A stretch of DNA of 64,000 nt, taken from Agromyces luteolus (GTDB taxonomy: Bacteria; Actinomycetota; Actinomycetes; Actinomycetales; Microbacteriaceae). Both the position numbers and the translations under genes were made by a program. The notes below the pieces were generated by a model that was given only the letters and a program-made list of their open reading frames with translations, made no database searches and was not told the DNA's origin. The stretch covers positions 124,001 through 188,000 of the forward strand of contig NZ_WODA01000017.1 of the NCBI RefSeq assembly GCF_009729855.1, given 5' to 3'. Below, in pieces: positions 43,310 to 51,093 of the stretch (its first letter is position 1; every line of letters starts with the position of its first letter).

Positions 43310-44133
43310 GCACGAACGCCGCCGCCGTGGCATCCGTCGACCCCTCGACCGACCCGGTCGGGATCGAGGGGCTCGCCCGCGCGCTCGACCGCGCGGAGCG
43401 GCGCAGCACGCCGATCGCGCAGTTCTCCGTCGAGCGCCCGCTCGACCTCGACAGCGCCTACGCCGTCCAGCGGGCCCTCATCGCCCGGCGAGCCGCCCGC
43501 GGCGAGCACGTCGTCGGACTGAAGCTCGGGTTCACGAGCCGCGAGAAGGCGCGGCAGATGGGCGTCGACGACGTCATCATCGGTGCGCTCACCGACGCGA
43601 TGCGCGTCGACGACGGATGCCGCGTCCCGGACGACCGCGGCATCCACCCGCGCGTCGAACCCGAGGTCGCCTACCTGCTCGGGCCGTCGATCGCCGACCC
43701 GGGCGCCGACCCGTCCACCGCGATCGTGGCAGTGGCCCCGGCACTGGAGGTCATCGACTCGCGGTACCGGGACTTCCGGTTCGACCTCGGCGACGTGATC
43801 GCCGACGACGCCTCGGCCTCGGCGTTCGCCGTCGGGTCGTGGCGCGCCGCCGACGAGGTGGGCCCGCTGGAGAACCGGGCGGTCGTCCTCGAGCTCGACG
43901 GCCGCGCCGCGGCGACCGGATCGACGGCGGCCATCCTCGGCGACCCGGTGCGCGCCGTGGCGGCCGCGAAGCGGCTCGCCCGCGAGCACGGCCTCGAACT
44001 CCGGGGCGGCATGGTGCTCCTCGCGGGCGCGGCCACTGCCGCGGTGCCCCTGCCCTCGAGCGGCAGCGTCGCCGCCGAGGCGAGCGGACTCGGGCGCGTC
44101 GTCGTCCACGTCGGCGAGGAGGAGCCGCGATGA
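43306..44133 (+). CDS. 2-oxo-3-hexenedioate (4-oxalocrotonate) decarboxylase
   Basis: 275 residues, paralogous to the hydratase at 40468. [28 protein letters not shown], the metal-binding [10 protein letters not shown] and [26 protein letters not shown] identify the DmpH/NahK/NbaG decarboxylase branch. Decarboxylates 4-oxalocrotonate, the product of 2-aminomuconate deamination, to 2-oxopent-4-enoate (2-hydroxypenta-2,4-dienoate). No separate 4-oxalocrotonate tautomerase gene is seen. ATG overlaps the aldolase stop; its own stop overlaps the deaminase ATG. Confidence 0.9.
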   Translation: MSTNAAAVASVDPSTDPVGIEGLARALDRAERRSTPIAQFSVERPLDLDSAYAVQRALIARRAARGEHVVGLKLGFTSREKARQMGVDDVIIGALTDAMRVDDGCRVPDDRGIHPRVEPEVAYLLGPSIADPGADPSTAIVAVAPALEVIDSRYRDFRFDLGDVIADDASASAFAVGSWRAADEVGPLENRAVVLELDGRAAATGSTAAILGDPVRAVAAAKRLAREHGLELRGGMVLLAGAATAAVPLPSSGSVAAEASGLGRVVVHVGEEEPR

Positions 44134-45125
44134 CCGTCGAGGCGATCACCGTGCGCGGCGGAGCGACGCCGCGCGGCCGCTTCCCGCACGCCAGGCGAGC
44201 GGGCGAGCTCGTGTTCGTGTCGGGCACGAGCAGCCGCCGACCCGACAACACCATCGCCGGTGCCGAGGCCGACGAGTTCGGTGCGACCCGGCTCGACATC
44301 GCGGTCCAGACCCGGGCGGTCCTCGAGAACATCCGCGCCATCCTCGCCGAAGCGGGGTGCACGCTCGACGACCTCGTCCAGGCGACCGCCTACCTCGTCG
44401 ACATGAACGACTTCGCCGGGTACAACGCCGCCTGGGCGGAGTACTTCGACGAGACGGGTCCGGCCCGGACGACGGTCGCGGTGCACGCACTGCCGCACCC
44501 GCACCTGCGGATCGAGATCCAGGCCGTCGCGCTCGCCCGGACGAGCACCAGCCCCGAGACCAGCTCCAGCCCCCTTCACCACCATCTCCGAGGAGGAACC
44601 GTGACCACCATCCCACCCGTCGTCGACTTCGCCGCCTGGATCCGCGAGCACGAGCACCTGCTGAAGCCGCCGGTGAACAACAAGCAGGCCTGGGAGCCGA
44701 TCGGCGACTTCATCGTGCAGGTCGTCGGCGGCCCGAACCAGCGCACCGACTACCATTTCGACCCCTACGAGGAGTGGTTCTACCAGTACCGCGGGAACAT
44801 GCACGTCAACGTCATGACCGAGGACGGCCCGCAGCGGATCGACATCCGCGAGGGCGAGATGTGGCTGCTGCCCGGCAACGTCTACCACTCGCCGCAGCGA
44901 CCGGAGGCCGGATCGATCGGCATCGTGATCGAACGCATCCGCGAGGAGGGCACCCTCGAGAAGTTCGCCTGGTTCTGCCCGAACTGCGACACGAAGGTGC
45001 ACGAGGTCGAGCTTCAGGTGCGCGACATCGTCGAGGACCTCCCCCCGGTGTTCCGCGACTTCTACGAGAGCGAAGAGGGCCGCACGTGCCCGAAGTGCGG
45101 CGCCGTCCACCCCGGCAAGGGCTGA
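44130..45125 (+). CDS. 2-aminomuconate deaminase (RidA type) fused in frame to 3-hydroxyanthranilate 3,4-dioxygenase
   Basis: From ATG 44130 (GAGGAGGAGCC upstream) the frame runs without a stop for 331 codons through two enzymes. Residues 1-136 are a RidA-family protein ([51 protein letters not shown], with R113 as the conserved RidA arginine), the expected AmnD/NbaF 2-aminomuconate deaminase. Residues 137-157 are a Ser/Thr/Pro/His linker. From residue 158 the complete dioxygenase follows. I checked the junction codon by codon (44520-44612) and found no stop. A strong internal ribosome site and GTG at 44601 mean that a separate dioxygenase may also be made. The reading could be genuine fusion, programmed dual product, or loss of the deaminase stop codon. 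Confidence 0.82.
   Translation: MTVEAITVRGGATPRGRFPHARRAGELVFVSGTSSRRPDNTIAGAEADEFGATRLDIAVQTRAVLENIRAILAEAGCTLDDLVQATAYLVDMNDFAGYNAAWAEYFDETGPARTTVAVHALPHPHLRIEIQAVALARTSTSPETSSSPLHHHLRGGTVTTIPPVVDFAAWIREHEHLLKPPVNNKQAWEPIGDFIVQVVGGPNQRTDYHFDPYEEWFYQYRGNMHVNVMTEDGPQRIDIREGEMWLLPGNVYHSPQRPEAGSIGIVIERIREEGTLEKFAWFCPNCDTKVHEVELQVRDIVEDLPPVFRDFYESEEGRTCPKCGAVHPGKG
44591..44603 (+). promoter_or_regulatory. Internal ribosome binding site and GTG
   Basis: AGGAGGAACC directly precedes GTG 44601 inside the open deaminase-dioxygenase frame. Such a strong Shine-Dalgarno at exactly the dioxygenase boundary supports internal initiation. Confidence 0.65.
44601..45125 (+). CDS. nbaC: 3-hydroxyanthranilate 3,4-dioxygenase (internal start product)
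   Basis: 174 residues from GTG 44601, the normal length of bacterial HAAO. Cupin iron ligands H52, E58 ([12 protein letters not shown]) and H96 (VYHSPQRP) are intact. The C-terminal rubredoxin-like metal site has C126-x-x-C129 and C163-x-x-C166, as in the Cupriavidus enzyme. Cleaves 3-hydroxyanthranilate with O2 to 2-amino-3-carboxymuconate 6-semialdehyde. It is encoded in the same open frame as the preceding RidA-type deaminase. The symbol follows the 2-nitrobenzoate (nba) nomenclature; in kynurenine pathways it is HAAO. Confidence 0.9.
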   Translation: MTTIPPVVDFAAWIREHEHLLKPPVNNKQAWEPIGDFIVQVVGGPNQRTDYHFDPYEEWFYQYRGNMHVNVMTEDGPQRIDIREGEMWLLPGNVYHSPQRPEAGSIGIVIERIREEGTLEKFAWFCPNCDTKVHEVELQVRDIVEDLPPVFRDFYESEEGRTCPKCGAVHPGKG

Positions 45126-45129
45126 CCGG

Positions 45130-46155
45130 GTGGGCTCGATCGACGTCCACACGCACTTCGTGCCGCGGAGCTGGCCCGACCTGAACGACCGGGTCGGGCC
45201 GGGCGACTGGCCGTCGCTGCGCGTGGACTCCGAACGGGAGGCGATGATCCTCGTCGGCTCCACCGAGTTCCGTCGGATCGAGGCGACCTGCTGGGACGCC
45301 CGCGCCCGGCTGGAGGACATGGATCGCGACGGGGTCGACATCCAGGTCGTCTCGCCGACGCCCGTGTTCTTCTCGTACGACCAGCCCGGCGACCGGGCGG
45401 CCCGCGTCGCGCGCATCTTCAACGACCTCGCGCTCGAGGTCTGCGCGCCGACGCCCGACCGGTTGATCCCGTTCGCCCAGGTGCCCCTGCAGGACACGGA
45501 TGCCGCGTGCGCCGAGATCGATCGCGCGATCGCATCGGGGCACCGCGGCATCGAGATCGGCAACCACGTCGGCGACCGCGACCTCGACGACGAGGGCATC
45601 GTCACGGTGCTCCAGCACTGCGCCGCGATCGGCGTGCCTGTGTTCGTGCACCCGTGGGACATGCCCGATTCGCCGAGGCTCGAACGGTGGATGGCGCGCT
45701 GGCTCACCGGCATGCCGGCCGAGACGCACCTGTCGATCATCGCGATGATCCTCGGCGGGGTGTTCGACCGCGTCCCGCCCTCGCTGCGGATCGCCTTCGC
45801 GCACGGCGGCGGCTCGTTCGCGTTCTGGCTCGGCCGGTTCGAGAACGCGTGGCACCGACGACCCGATGTCGTCGGCGTCAGCGACCTGCCGCCCTCCGGG
45901 TACCTGGATCGCTTCAGCGTCGACTCCGTCGTCTTCGACCCGGCCGCGCTCCACCTGCTCGTGGACACGCTCGGTGCCTCGCAGGTGATGCTCGGCAGCG
46001 ACTACCCGTATCCGCTCGGCGAGCGGCCGGTCGGCAGCGTCGTCGAGCGTTCCGAACGGCTCGACGACGACCAGCGTGCTGCGATCCTGCACGAGAACGC
46101 CCGGCGCTTCCTGGCGCTCAGCCCGACCACGACCCGAGAGGCGGTTCCATCATGA
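45130..46155 (+). CDS. nbaD: 2-amino-3-carboxymuconate-6-semialdehyde decarboxylase (ACMSD)
   Basis: 341 residues, amidohydrolase-2 TIM barrel. Metal ligands H7-x-H9 (VHTHF), H174 (FVHPWDMP) and D291 (GSDYPYPLGE), and the AHGGGSFAFWLGRFENAW segment with H225, match ACMSD. Removes the carboxyl group of the dioxygenase product, giving 2-aminomuconate semialdehyde and diverting it from spontaneous quinolinate formation. GTG 45130 follows the dioxygenase stop by 4 bases. The stop overlaps the kynureninase ATG. Confidence 0.95.
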   Translation: MGSIDVHTHFVPRSWPDLNDRVGPGDWPSLRVDSEREAMILVGSTEFRRIEATCWDARARLEDMDRDGVDIQVVSPTPVFFSYDQPGDRAARVARIFNDLALEVCAPTPDRLIPFAQVPLQDTDAACAEIDRAIASGHRGIEIGNHVGDRDLDDEGIVTVLQHCAAIGVPVFVHPWDMPDSPRLERWMARWLTGMPAETHLSIIAMILGGVFDRVPPSLRIAFAHGGGSFAFWLGRFENAWHRRPDVVGVSDLPPSGYLDRFSVDSVVFDPAALHLLVDTLGASQVMLGSDYPYPLGERPVGSVVERSERLDDDQRAAILHENARRFLALSPTTTREAVPS

Positions 46156-47447
46156 TCCAGCTGAGCGATGCGGCATCCGACCTGGCATCCGACCGGCGAA
46201 CGCTCGACCGCGCGACCTGCGAGGGCTTCGACGCCGCCGATCCGCTGGCGTCCTTCCGTGATCGCTTCGACCTGCCGGACGGCGTCGTCTACCTCGACGG
46301 CAACTCCCTCGGCGCGCTCCCCCGGGCGACCCGGGCGCACGTGGATCGGGTCATCGCCGAGGAGTGGGGCGTCGGACTCATCCGGAGCTGGAACGATGCC
46401 GGATGGTTCGCGAAGCCGCAGGCCGTCGGCGACCGCATCGCTCCGCTCATCGGGGCGGGGCCCGGCGAAGTGGTGCTCGGCGACTCGACGTCGGCCAGCC
46501 TGTTCCAGGTGGTCACCGCGGCGGCCCGGCTGCGCCCCGACCGGCGCGTCATCGTGGCCGAGCGGGGCAGCTTCCCGACCGACCTGTACGTGATCGAGAG
46601 CGTCCAGGCGACGGTGGGCGGCGCCGAGCCGCTCGACCGCAGGCTCGTGCACGACGACGGGCCGACCCTCGACGACGTGCTCGACGACGACGTCGCGGTG
46701 GTCGTACTGACGCACGTCGACTACCGCACCGGCCGGATGCACGACCTCGCCGAGGTGACGGCCCGCGTGCACGCCGCGGGCGCGATCATGGTGTGGGACC
46801 TCTGCCACAGCGTCGGGGCCGTGCCCGTCGACCTGGGCGCGGCCGGCGCGGACTTCGCGGTCGGGTGCACCTACAAGTACCTCAACGGCGGCCCGGGTTC
46901 GCCGTCGTTCATGTGGGCGGCCTCGCGCCACCACGAGGCGGCGCGGCCGGCGCTCACCGGGTGGCACGGGCACGCCAGGCCGTTCGAGTTCGAGGTCGGG
47001 TACGACCCGGTCCCGGGGATCGGCCGGTTCCGGGTCGGCACGCCGCAACTGCTCTCGCTGTCGGCGCTCGAGGCGAGCCTCGACGTCTGGGACGACGTCG
47101 ACATGGCGCTGGTGCGCGAGAAGAGCCTCCGCCTCACCGAGCTGTTCATCTCGCTCGTCGACCGGCGACTCGCGCACTGGGATGTCGAGGTCGTGACCCC
47201 GCGCCGCTCCTCGTTCCGCGGAAGCCAGGTGGCCCTCCGCCACGCGGACGGCTACGCCGTCATGCAGGCGCTCATCGAGCGCGGCGTCATCGGCGACTTC
47301 CGCGCACCGGACCTCATGCGATTCGGGTTCACGCCGCTGTACGTGTCGCACGCGGACGTGTGGGACGCGGTCGACGTGCTCCACGACGTCCTGTCGAGCG
47401 AGGTGTGGCGCGACCCGCGCTTCGCGCGTCGCGGCGCCGTCACCTGA
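46152..47447 (+). CDS. kynU: Kynureninase
   Basis: 431 residues, fold-type I PLP enzyme. VYLDGNSLGALP at 46-57, D216 (WDLCHSVGAVP), PLP lysine K242 (CTYKYLNGGPGSP) and GWHGHARPFEF are classical kynureninase motifs. Hydrolyses kynurenine or 3-hydroxykynurenine to (3-hydroxy)anthranilate and alanine. Last gene of the operon, with ATG overlapping the ACMSD stop. No tryptophan dioxygenase, formamidase or kynurenine monooxygenase is in the window, so the substrate must be supplied elsewhere or imported. Confidence 0.95.
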   Translation: MIQLSDAASDLASDRRTLDRATCEGFDAADPLASFRDRFDLPDGVVYLDGNSLGALPRATRAHVDRVIAEEWGVGLIRSWNDAGWFAKPQAVGDRIAPLIGAGPGEVVLGDSTSASLFQVVTAAARLRPDRRVIVAERGSFPTDLYVIESVQATVGGAEPLDRRLVHDDGPTLDDVLDDDVAVVVLTHVDYRTGRMHDLAEVTARVHAAGAIMVWDLCHSVGAVPVDLGAAGADFAVGCTYKYLNGGPGSPSFMWAASRHHEAARPALTGWHGHARPFEFEVGYDPVPGIGRFRVGTPQLLSLSALEASLDVWDDVDMALVREKSLRLTELFISLVDRRLAHWDVEVVTPRRSSFRGSQVALRHADGYAVMQALIERGVIGDFRAPDLMRFGFTPLYVSHADVWDAVDVLHDVLSSEVWRDPRFARRGAVT

Positions 47448-47481
47448 GGCGTTCCCGAACCACCGGGCTGTACACTCGGCG

Positions 47482-47509
47482 CTGAATGTTCGACTCGTCG
47501 TACATTCAG
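47482..47509. promoter_or_regulatory. Inverted repeat at the pucR-type promoter
   Basis: CTGAATGT (47482-47489) and ACATTCAG (47502-47509) are perfect inverted arms 12 bases apart. A TACACT -10-like hexamer (47471-47476) would start transcription at the left arm, so this is a probable operator, perhaps for autoregulation. Confidence 0.55.
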
Positions 47510-47530
47510 AACCGATGCGAGGAGCACCCG

Positions 47531-49084
47531 ATGAAGCCCACCGTGCGCACCCTGCTCGCCCGCGACGACCTCGCGCTCACCCTGCTGACCGACGAGGCCT
47601 CGCTCCCCGGCACCGCGCTCGACGCGCCCGTGCCCTGGGTGCACAACTCCGACCTCGACGACCCGGCCCCGTTCATCGAGCCCGGGCAGGTGCTGCTCAC
47701 GACCGGAACGCAGTTCGGCGCCGACGCCGGCAGCGACGATCCGGCGGGCTTCGACGCGTACGTCGCCCGCCTCGCAGGCGCCGGGATCTCGGCACTCGGC
47801 TTCGGCACGGAGGTGGTGCGCGCCGGCACGCCCGCGCTCCTGGTCGAGGCGTGCGCGAAGCACGGCGTGCCGCTCTTCGAGGTCCCGTACCGCACGCCGT
47901 TCATCCGCGTCGCGCGCACGATCGCCGAGCTGAACGCCGCCGACGCGAACGCCCGGCAGGCATGGGCGCTCCAGGCGCAGCGCGCGATCTCGCTCGCCGC
48001 GCTCCGCCCCGACGGCCTCGGCGCGACGCTCGGCGAACTGAGCAACCGCCTCGGCACGTGGGTCGGGCTGGTGGATGCCGCGGGCGCCCTCGACCGCGAG
48101 GCCCCCGTCGGCGGCCTCGGCCAGCCCGCGCTCGGCGAGGTCGTCGGCGAGGCCCGATCGATGCTCCGCCGCGGGCAGCGCGCGAGCCGCACGCTCGAGG
48201 CCGGCGCGTCGGTCGGCAGGCCGCAGCGGATGACCCTGCAGACGCTCGGCGCCGGAGGCGCGCTGCGCGGCGTGCTCGCCATCGGCGACTCCCCCGAGCT
48301 CGATCAGGCGGGTCGCGAGGTCGTGACCGCGGTCATCGCGCTCGCCGGGCTCGCGCTCGAGCAGAACCGCGACCTCGACCGGGCGCGAGGGCACCTGCGC
48401 TCGGGCCTGCTGCGTTCCATGCTCGCGGGCGACGTCGAGCTCGCGGCCGAGGTCTCCGCCGAGATGTGGGGCCCGATGCCCGCCGACCCCGTGCGCGTCG
48501 CGGTGGCCGACCTGCCGCCGGACCACGCCGACCGCCTCGCGGAGTTCCTCGAGTTGCGCGTCGACGACCGCGGCGGGCGGCTGTTCTTCGGCCGCGACGG
48601 CGAATCGGTCGTCGTCGTCTGCGAGGACGCCGACCGCGACGTCGCCGACGAGCTCGCAGGAGAGTTCGACGTCCCCGTCGGCGTCTCGGACGCGGCATCC
48701 GTCACCGAACTCGCGCGGCTGCACGAGCAGGCGCTGCGCGCCGTCGAGCGCGCCCGCGAGACCTCGCCGGGGGTCGTCTGGTTCGACGACATCAGCAGGC
48801 AGGGCGTGCTCGCGTTCCTCGCGCGCACCGACGCGCGCGCGGTCGCCCGCGCGACGCTCGAGCCGCTCATCGAGTACGACCGCGAGCAGGGCACGACGCT
48901 CCTCGAGACCACGCGCACGTGGCTCGAGCACGGCGGGCAGTTCGACGCGACCGCGCAGGAGCTCGGCGTGCACCGGCACACCGTGCGCAGCCGGATCGCG
49001 CTGGCGGAGAAGCTCCTCGGCCGCGACCTCTCGGGCTTCCACGCGCGCGCCGACCTCTGGGCGGCGCTCCTCGCGACGGAGTGA
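47531..49084 (+). CDS. PucR-family transcriptional regulator
   Basis: 517 residues. PucR N-terminal (purine-catabolism-like) domain at 1-125 (TVRTLLARDDLALTLLTDE...PWVHNSDLDDPAPFIEPGQVLLTTG), a central GAF/CdaR-like region, and C-terminal HTH_30 (LLETTRTWLEHGGQFDATAQELGVHRHTVRSRIALAEKLLGRDL). ATG 47531 follows GAGGAGCACCCG. Family members regulate catabolism of purines, GABA, proline or polyamines. It follows kynU by 83 bases with its own promoter and may control the kynurenine operon, the putrescine operon, or neither. Confidence 0.88.
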   Translation: MKPTVRTLLARDDLALTLLTDEASLPGTALDAPVPWVHNSDLDDPAPFIEPGQVLLTTGTQFGADAGSDDPAGFDAYVARLAGAGISALGFGTEVVRAGTPALLVEACAKHGVPLFEVPYRTPFIRVARTIAELNAADANARQAWALQAQRAISLAALRPDGLGATLGELSNRLGTWVGLVDAAGALDREAPVGGLGQPALGEVVGEARSMLRRGQRASRTLEAGASVGRPQRMTLQTLGAGGALRGVLAIGDSPELDQAGREVVTAVIALAGLALEQNRDLDRARGHLRSGLLRSMLAGDVELAAEVSAEMWGPMPADPVRVAVADLPPDHADRLAEFLELRVDDRGGRLFFGRDGESVVVVCEDADRDVADELAGEFDVPVGVSDAASVTELARLHEQALRAVERARETSPGVVWFDDISRQGVLAFLARTDARAVARATLEPLIEYDREQGTTLLETTRTWLEHGGQFDATAQELGVHRHTVRSRIALAEKLLGRDLSGFHARADLWAALLATE

Positions 49085-49166
49085 CGACACCGGGCACTGC
49101 GGGCCGGAGGCCCTACCGGGCGCGCAGGCGTCGGCGTACCCTGACGGGAGGACGAGGAGGTTCGCG

Positions 49167-49352
49167 ATGCAGGCGACGGTCGGTGATCGGCTGGTCATCC
49201 ACGGCAAGCAGGTGGGCAGCGCCGAGAAGCACGGCGAGGTCCTCGAGGTGCGCGGGTCCGACGGCGGTCCGCCCTACCTCGTGCGCTTCGACGACGGGCA
49301 CGAGGCGCTGCTCTATCCGGGCGCCGACTGCGAGCTCGAGCACGCGCACTGA
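49167..49352 (+). CDS. DUF1918 protein
   Basis: 61 residues, complete: MQATVGDRLVIHGKQVG...GEVLEVRGSDGGPPYLVRFDDGHEALLYPGADCELEHAH is the whole DUF1918 domain, a small SH3-like beta barrel common in actinobacteria. ATG 49167 has GGACGAGGAGG upstream. Function unknown. Monocistronic. Confidence 0.85.
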   Translation: MQATVGDRLVIHGKQVGSAEKHGEVLEVRGSDGGPPYLVRFDDGHEALLYPGADCELEHAH

Positions 49353-49432
49353 CGCGGTCCCGCGGTGCGCGGCAGCGACGCCGACGCGCCCGGCGGGCCG
49401 GTCGACGGATGCCTCGCGATAGCGTGGAGGAC

Positions 49433-50200
49433 ATGTTCCACTCGTACGCGGCGATCGGCGACAGCTTCACCGAGGGCGTCGGTGACGAACTGCCCGACGG
49501 CGTCTCCCGGGGCTGGGCCGACTTCGTCGCGCTCGGACTCGCGAAGGCCGCCGCACCGGAGCCCGTGCGCTACGCCAACCTCGCGATCCGGGGCCGCAAG
49601 CTCGGCCCGATCATCGACGAGCAGCTCGCGGCGGCCATCGCGCTCGGGCCCGAGATCATCAGCTTCAACGGCGGCGGCAACGACATGCTGCGCCCGCGCA
49701 TGCCGGAGGAGGTCGTCGCCGATCGATTCCGGCTGGCCATCCACCGCATCCGCGACGCGGGGATCCACGTGCTGATGCTGAGCGGCGCGAACCCCACCGA
49801 CCACCTCCCGCTCGGCCGCGTGTTCGACGCGCGCGGCTCGCGCCTCACGGCCGCGCTGCAGGACCTGGCGCAGCTCGACGGGGTGACGTTCGTCGACAAC
49901 TTCGGCGATCGGACGCTCCGCGACATCCGCTATTGGTCGGCCGACAAGCTGCACCTCAACTCGCTCGGGCACGCGAAGGTCGCCTCGAACGTGCTCACCG
50001 CGCTCGGCGTGCCCGTGCCCGAGGAGTGGGGCGTCGCCGAGGTCGCCGCCGCCCCGGCCGGGAAGAAGAGCCGCAACACCGCGACGTACTACCGCGAGTA
50101 CGTGCTGCCGTGGATCGGCCGGCGCCTCACGGGCCGCTCGTCGGGCGACGGCCGCACGGCGAAGCGCCCGACGCTCGAGCCCGTCGCGCTCGACGCCTGA
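49433..50200 (+). CDS. SGNH/GDSL-family hydrolase
   Basis: 255 residues. Block I GDSFTEGVGD (catalytic Ser), block II Gly in IRGRKLG, block III NGGGND, block V DKLHLNSLGH (catalytic Asp and His) are all present. No signal peptide, so a cytoplasmic esterase or lipase-like enzyme of unknown substrate. The C-terminus adds about 50 basic residues (GKKSRNTATYYREYVLPWIGRRLTGR). ATG 49433 has GTGGAGG just upstream, while an upstream in-frame ATG at 49409 is less likely. Confidence 0.9.
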   Translation: MFHSYAAIGDSFTEGVGDELPDGVSRGWADFVALGLAKAAAPEPVRYANLAIRGRKLGPIIDEQLAAAIALGPEIISFNGGGNDMLRPRMPEEVVADRFRLAIHRIRDAGIHVLMLSGANPTDHLPLGRVFDARGSRLTAALQDLAQLDGVTFVDNFGDRTLRDIRYWSADKLHLNSLGHAKVASNVLTALGVPVPEEWGVAEVAAAPAGKKSRNTATYYREYVLPWIGRRLTGRSSGDGRTAKRPTLEPVALDA

Positions 50201-50224
50201 CCGCCCACCCCCGCCCCGGTCCTC

Positions 50225-50284
50225 GTGCATGAGATTCCGTCCGACGGCGCCCCGTCGAGCGGTCAGCCTCGGATTCTCATGCAC
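50225..50284. repeat. Palindromic repeat (family 3), copy a
   Basis: GTGCATGAGATTCCG is mirrored by CGGATTCTCATGCAC (one mismatch) around a 30-base centre. It lies between the convergent SGNH and FBP genes. Confidence 0.8.
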
Positions 50285-50319
50285 GCCTGGCGTGGAGAGT
50301 TCGGATGCCTCGGTGCCGT

Positions 50320-50814
50320 TCAGTCGGCGAGCACGCCCTCGACGAACGCGCGCGTGCGCCGCGCGAGGCCGTCGATGCGCGCCCACGCGTGCGAGCCGCT
50401 GCGCACCTCGGCGGGCGCGAGCGGTGCGTGCAGGCGGACGTTCTCCTGGCACGACAGGTCGCTGCAGACGTAGGTGCCGACCGTGCTCCCGTTCCGGCCG
50501 GCCTCGCCCGCGCGGCGCGCCGAGAACATCGTCACCTGGTTCGCGGGCTGCTGCGTGTGGCAGAGGTTGCACATGCTCGCGCGGAACCGCGACGCGGGCG
50601 GGTCGGCCGCGCGCAGCACGATCCCGACGGGCTCGTCGTCGATGAGCGTCACGAGGTAGCCGCGTCGGCCGGCCTTGCGATCGCGCCAGGCGAGCGCGTC
50701 GACGCGCTCCCAGTCGACCAGCAGGTACTCCAGCGGCAGCTCGAGCTCCGCGAGTTCCCGATCGGTCGCGTTCACGAACGACGACCGGAGTTCGTCTTCG
50801 CTGAGCGGACGCAT
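50320..50814 (-). CDS. FBP/FusB-like zinc-finger protein (EF-G-binding family)
   Basis: 164 residues. The N-terminal helical part (LSEDELRSSFVNATDRELAELELP) and C-terminal treble-clef zinc finger with C82-x-x-C85 (MCNLCHTQQPAN) and C117...C122 (YVCSDLSCQENVR) match the FBP (FusB-type fibronectin/EF-G-binding) family. FusB binds elongation factor G and rescues it from fusidic acid; actinobacterial homologues are uncharacterised, so a ribosome-related role is only inferred. Bracketed by family-3 palindromes, one downstream and two upstream. Confidence 0.85.
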   Translation of the reverse strand: MRPLSEDELRSSFVNATDRELAELELPLEYLLVDWERVDALAWRDRKAGRRGYLVTLIDDEPVGIVLRAADPPASRFRASMCNLCHTQQPANQVTMFSARRAGEAGRNGSTVGTYVCSDLSCQENVRLHAPLAPAEVRSGSHAWARIDGLARRTRAFVEGVLAD

Positions 50815-50877
50815 CCGACCCCCCTTCGACCCGAACCAGTGTAGGCGCGTCGGCGGATGCCGCGGCCGCCACGGGTA

Positions 50878-50935
50878 TGCATGAGAATCGGCTCCTCGAC
50901 ATTTGCGCAGCCGCTGTCCCGCGGATTCTCATGCA
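50878..50935. repeat. Palindromic repeat (family 3), copy b
   Basis: GCATGAGAATCG and CGGATTCTCATGC are inverted ends. It is followed at about 50948-50990 by a 19-base tandem duplication (gcgagcgccggcacggc type). Confidence 0.8.
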
Positions 50936-51000
50936 CCGGCAAGGCCCGCGAGCGCCGGCACGGCGCGCGAGCGCCGGCACGGCGCGCGAGCGCGAGCGCG

Positions 51001-51057
51001 AATGAGAATCCGGGCCTTGCCGCCTGTCCGGGCGCTGTGCGGCGGATTCTCGTGCAT
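51001..51057. repeat. Palindromic repeat (family 3), copy c
   Basis: AATGAGAATCCG and CGGATTCTCGTGCAT are inverted ends. It lies 122 bases from copy b, downstream of the desulfurase-like gene. Confidence 0.75.
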
Positions 51058-51093
51058 GGGCAGAGCGTGCGAGGGCTGCCGCATCCGATCCGG

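Noticed and set aside
40468-44133. Duplicate genes: hydratase and decarboxylase as a recent duplication
   Set aside because: They are established paralogous families (MhpD and DmpH types) that normally coexist; sequence divergence is large.
45507-46076. Frame-shifted upstream extension of kynureninase (start before 46152)
   Set aside because: The upstream part lies over ACMSD and has shadow composition; ATG 46152 in the ATGA overlap starts the conserved protein.
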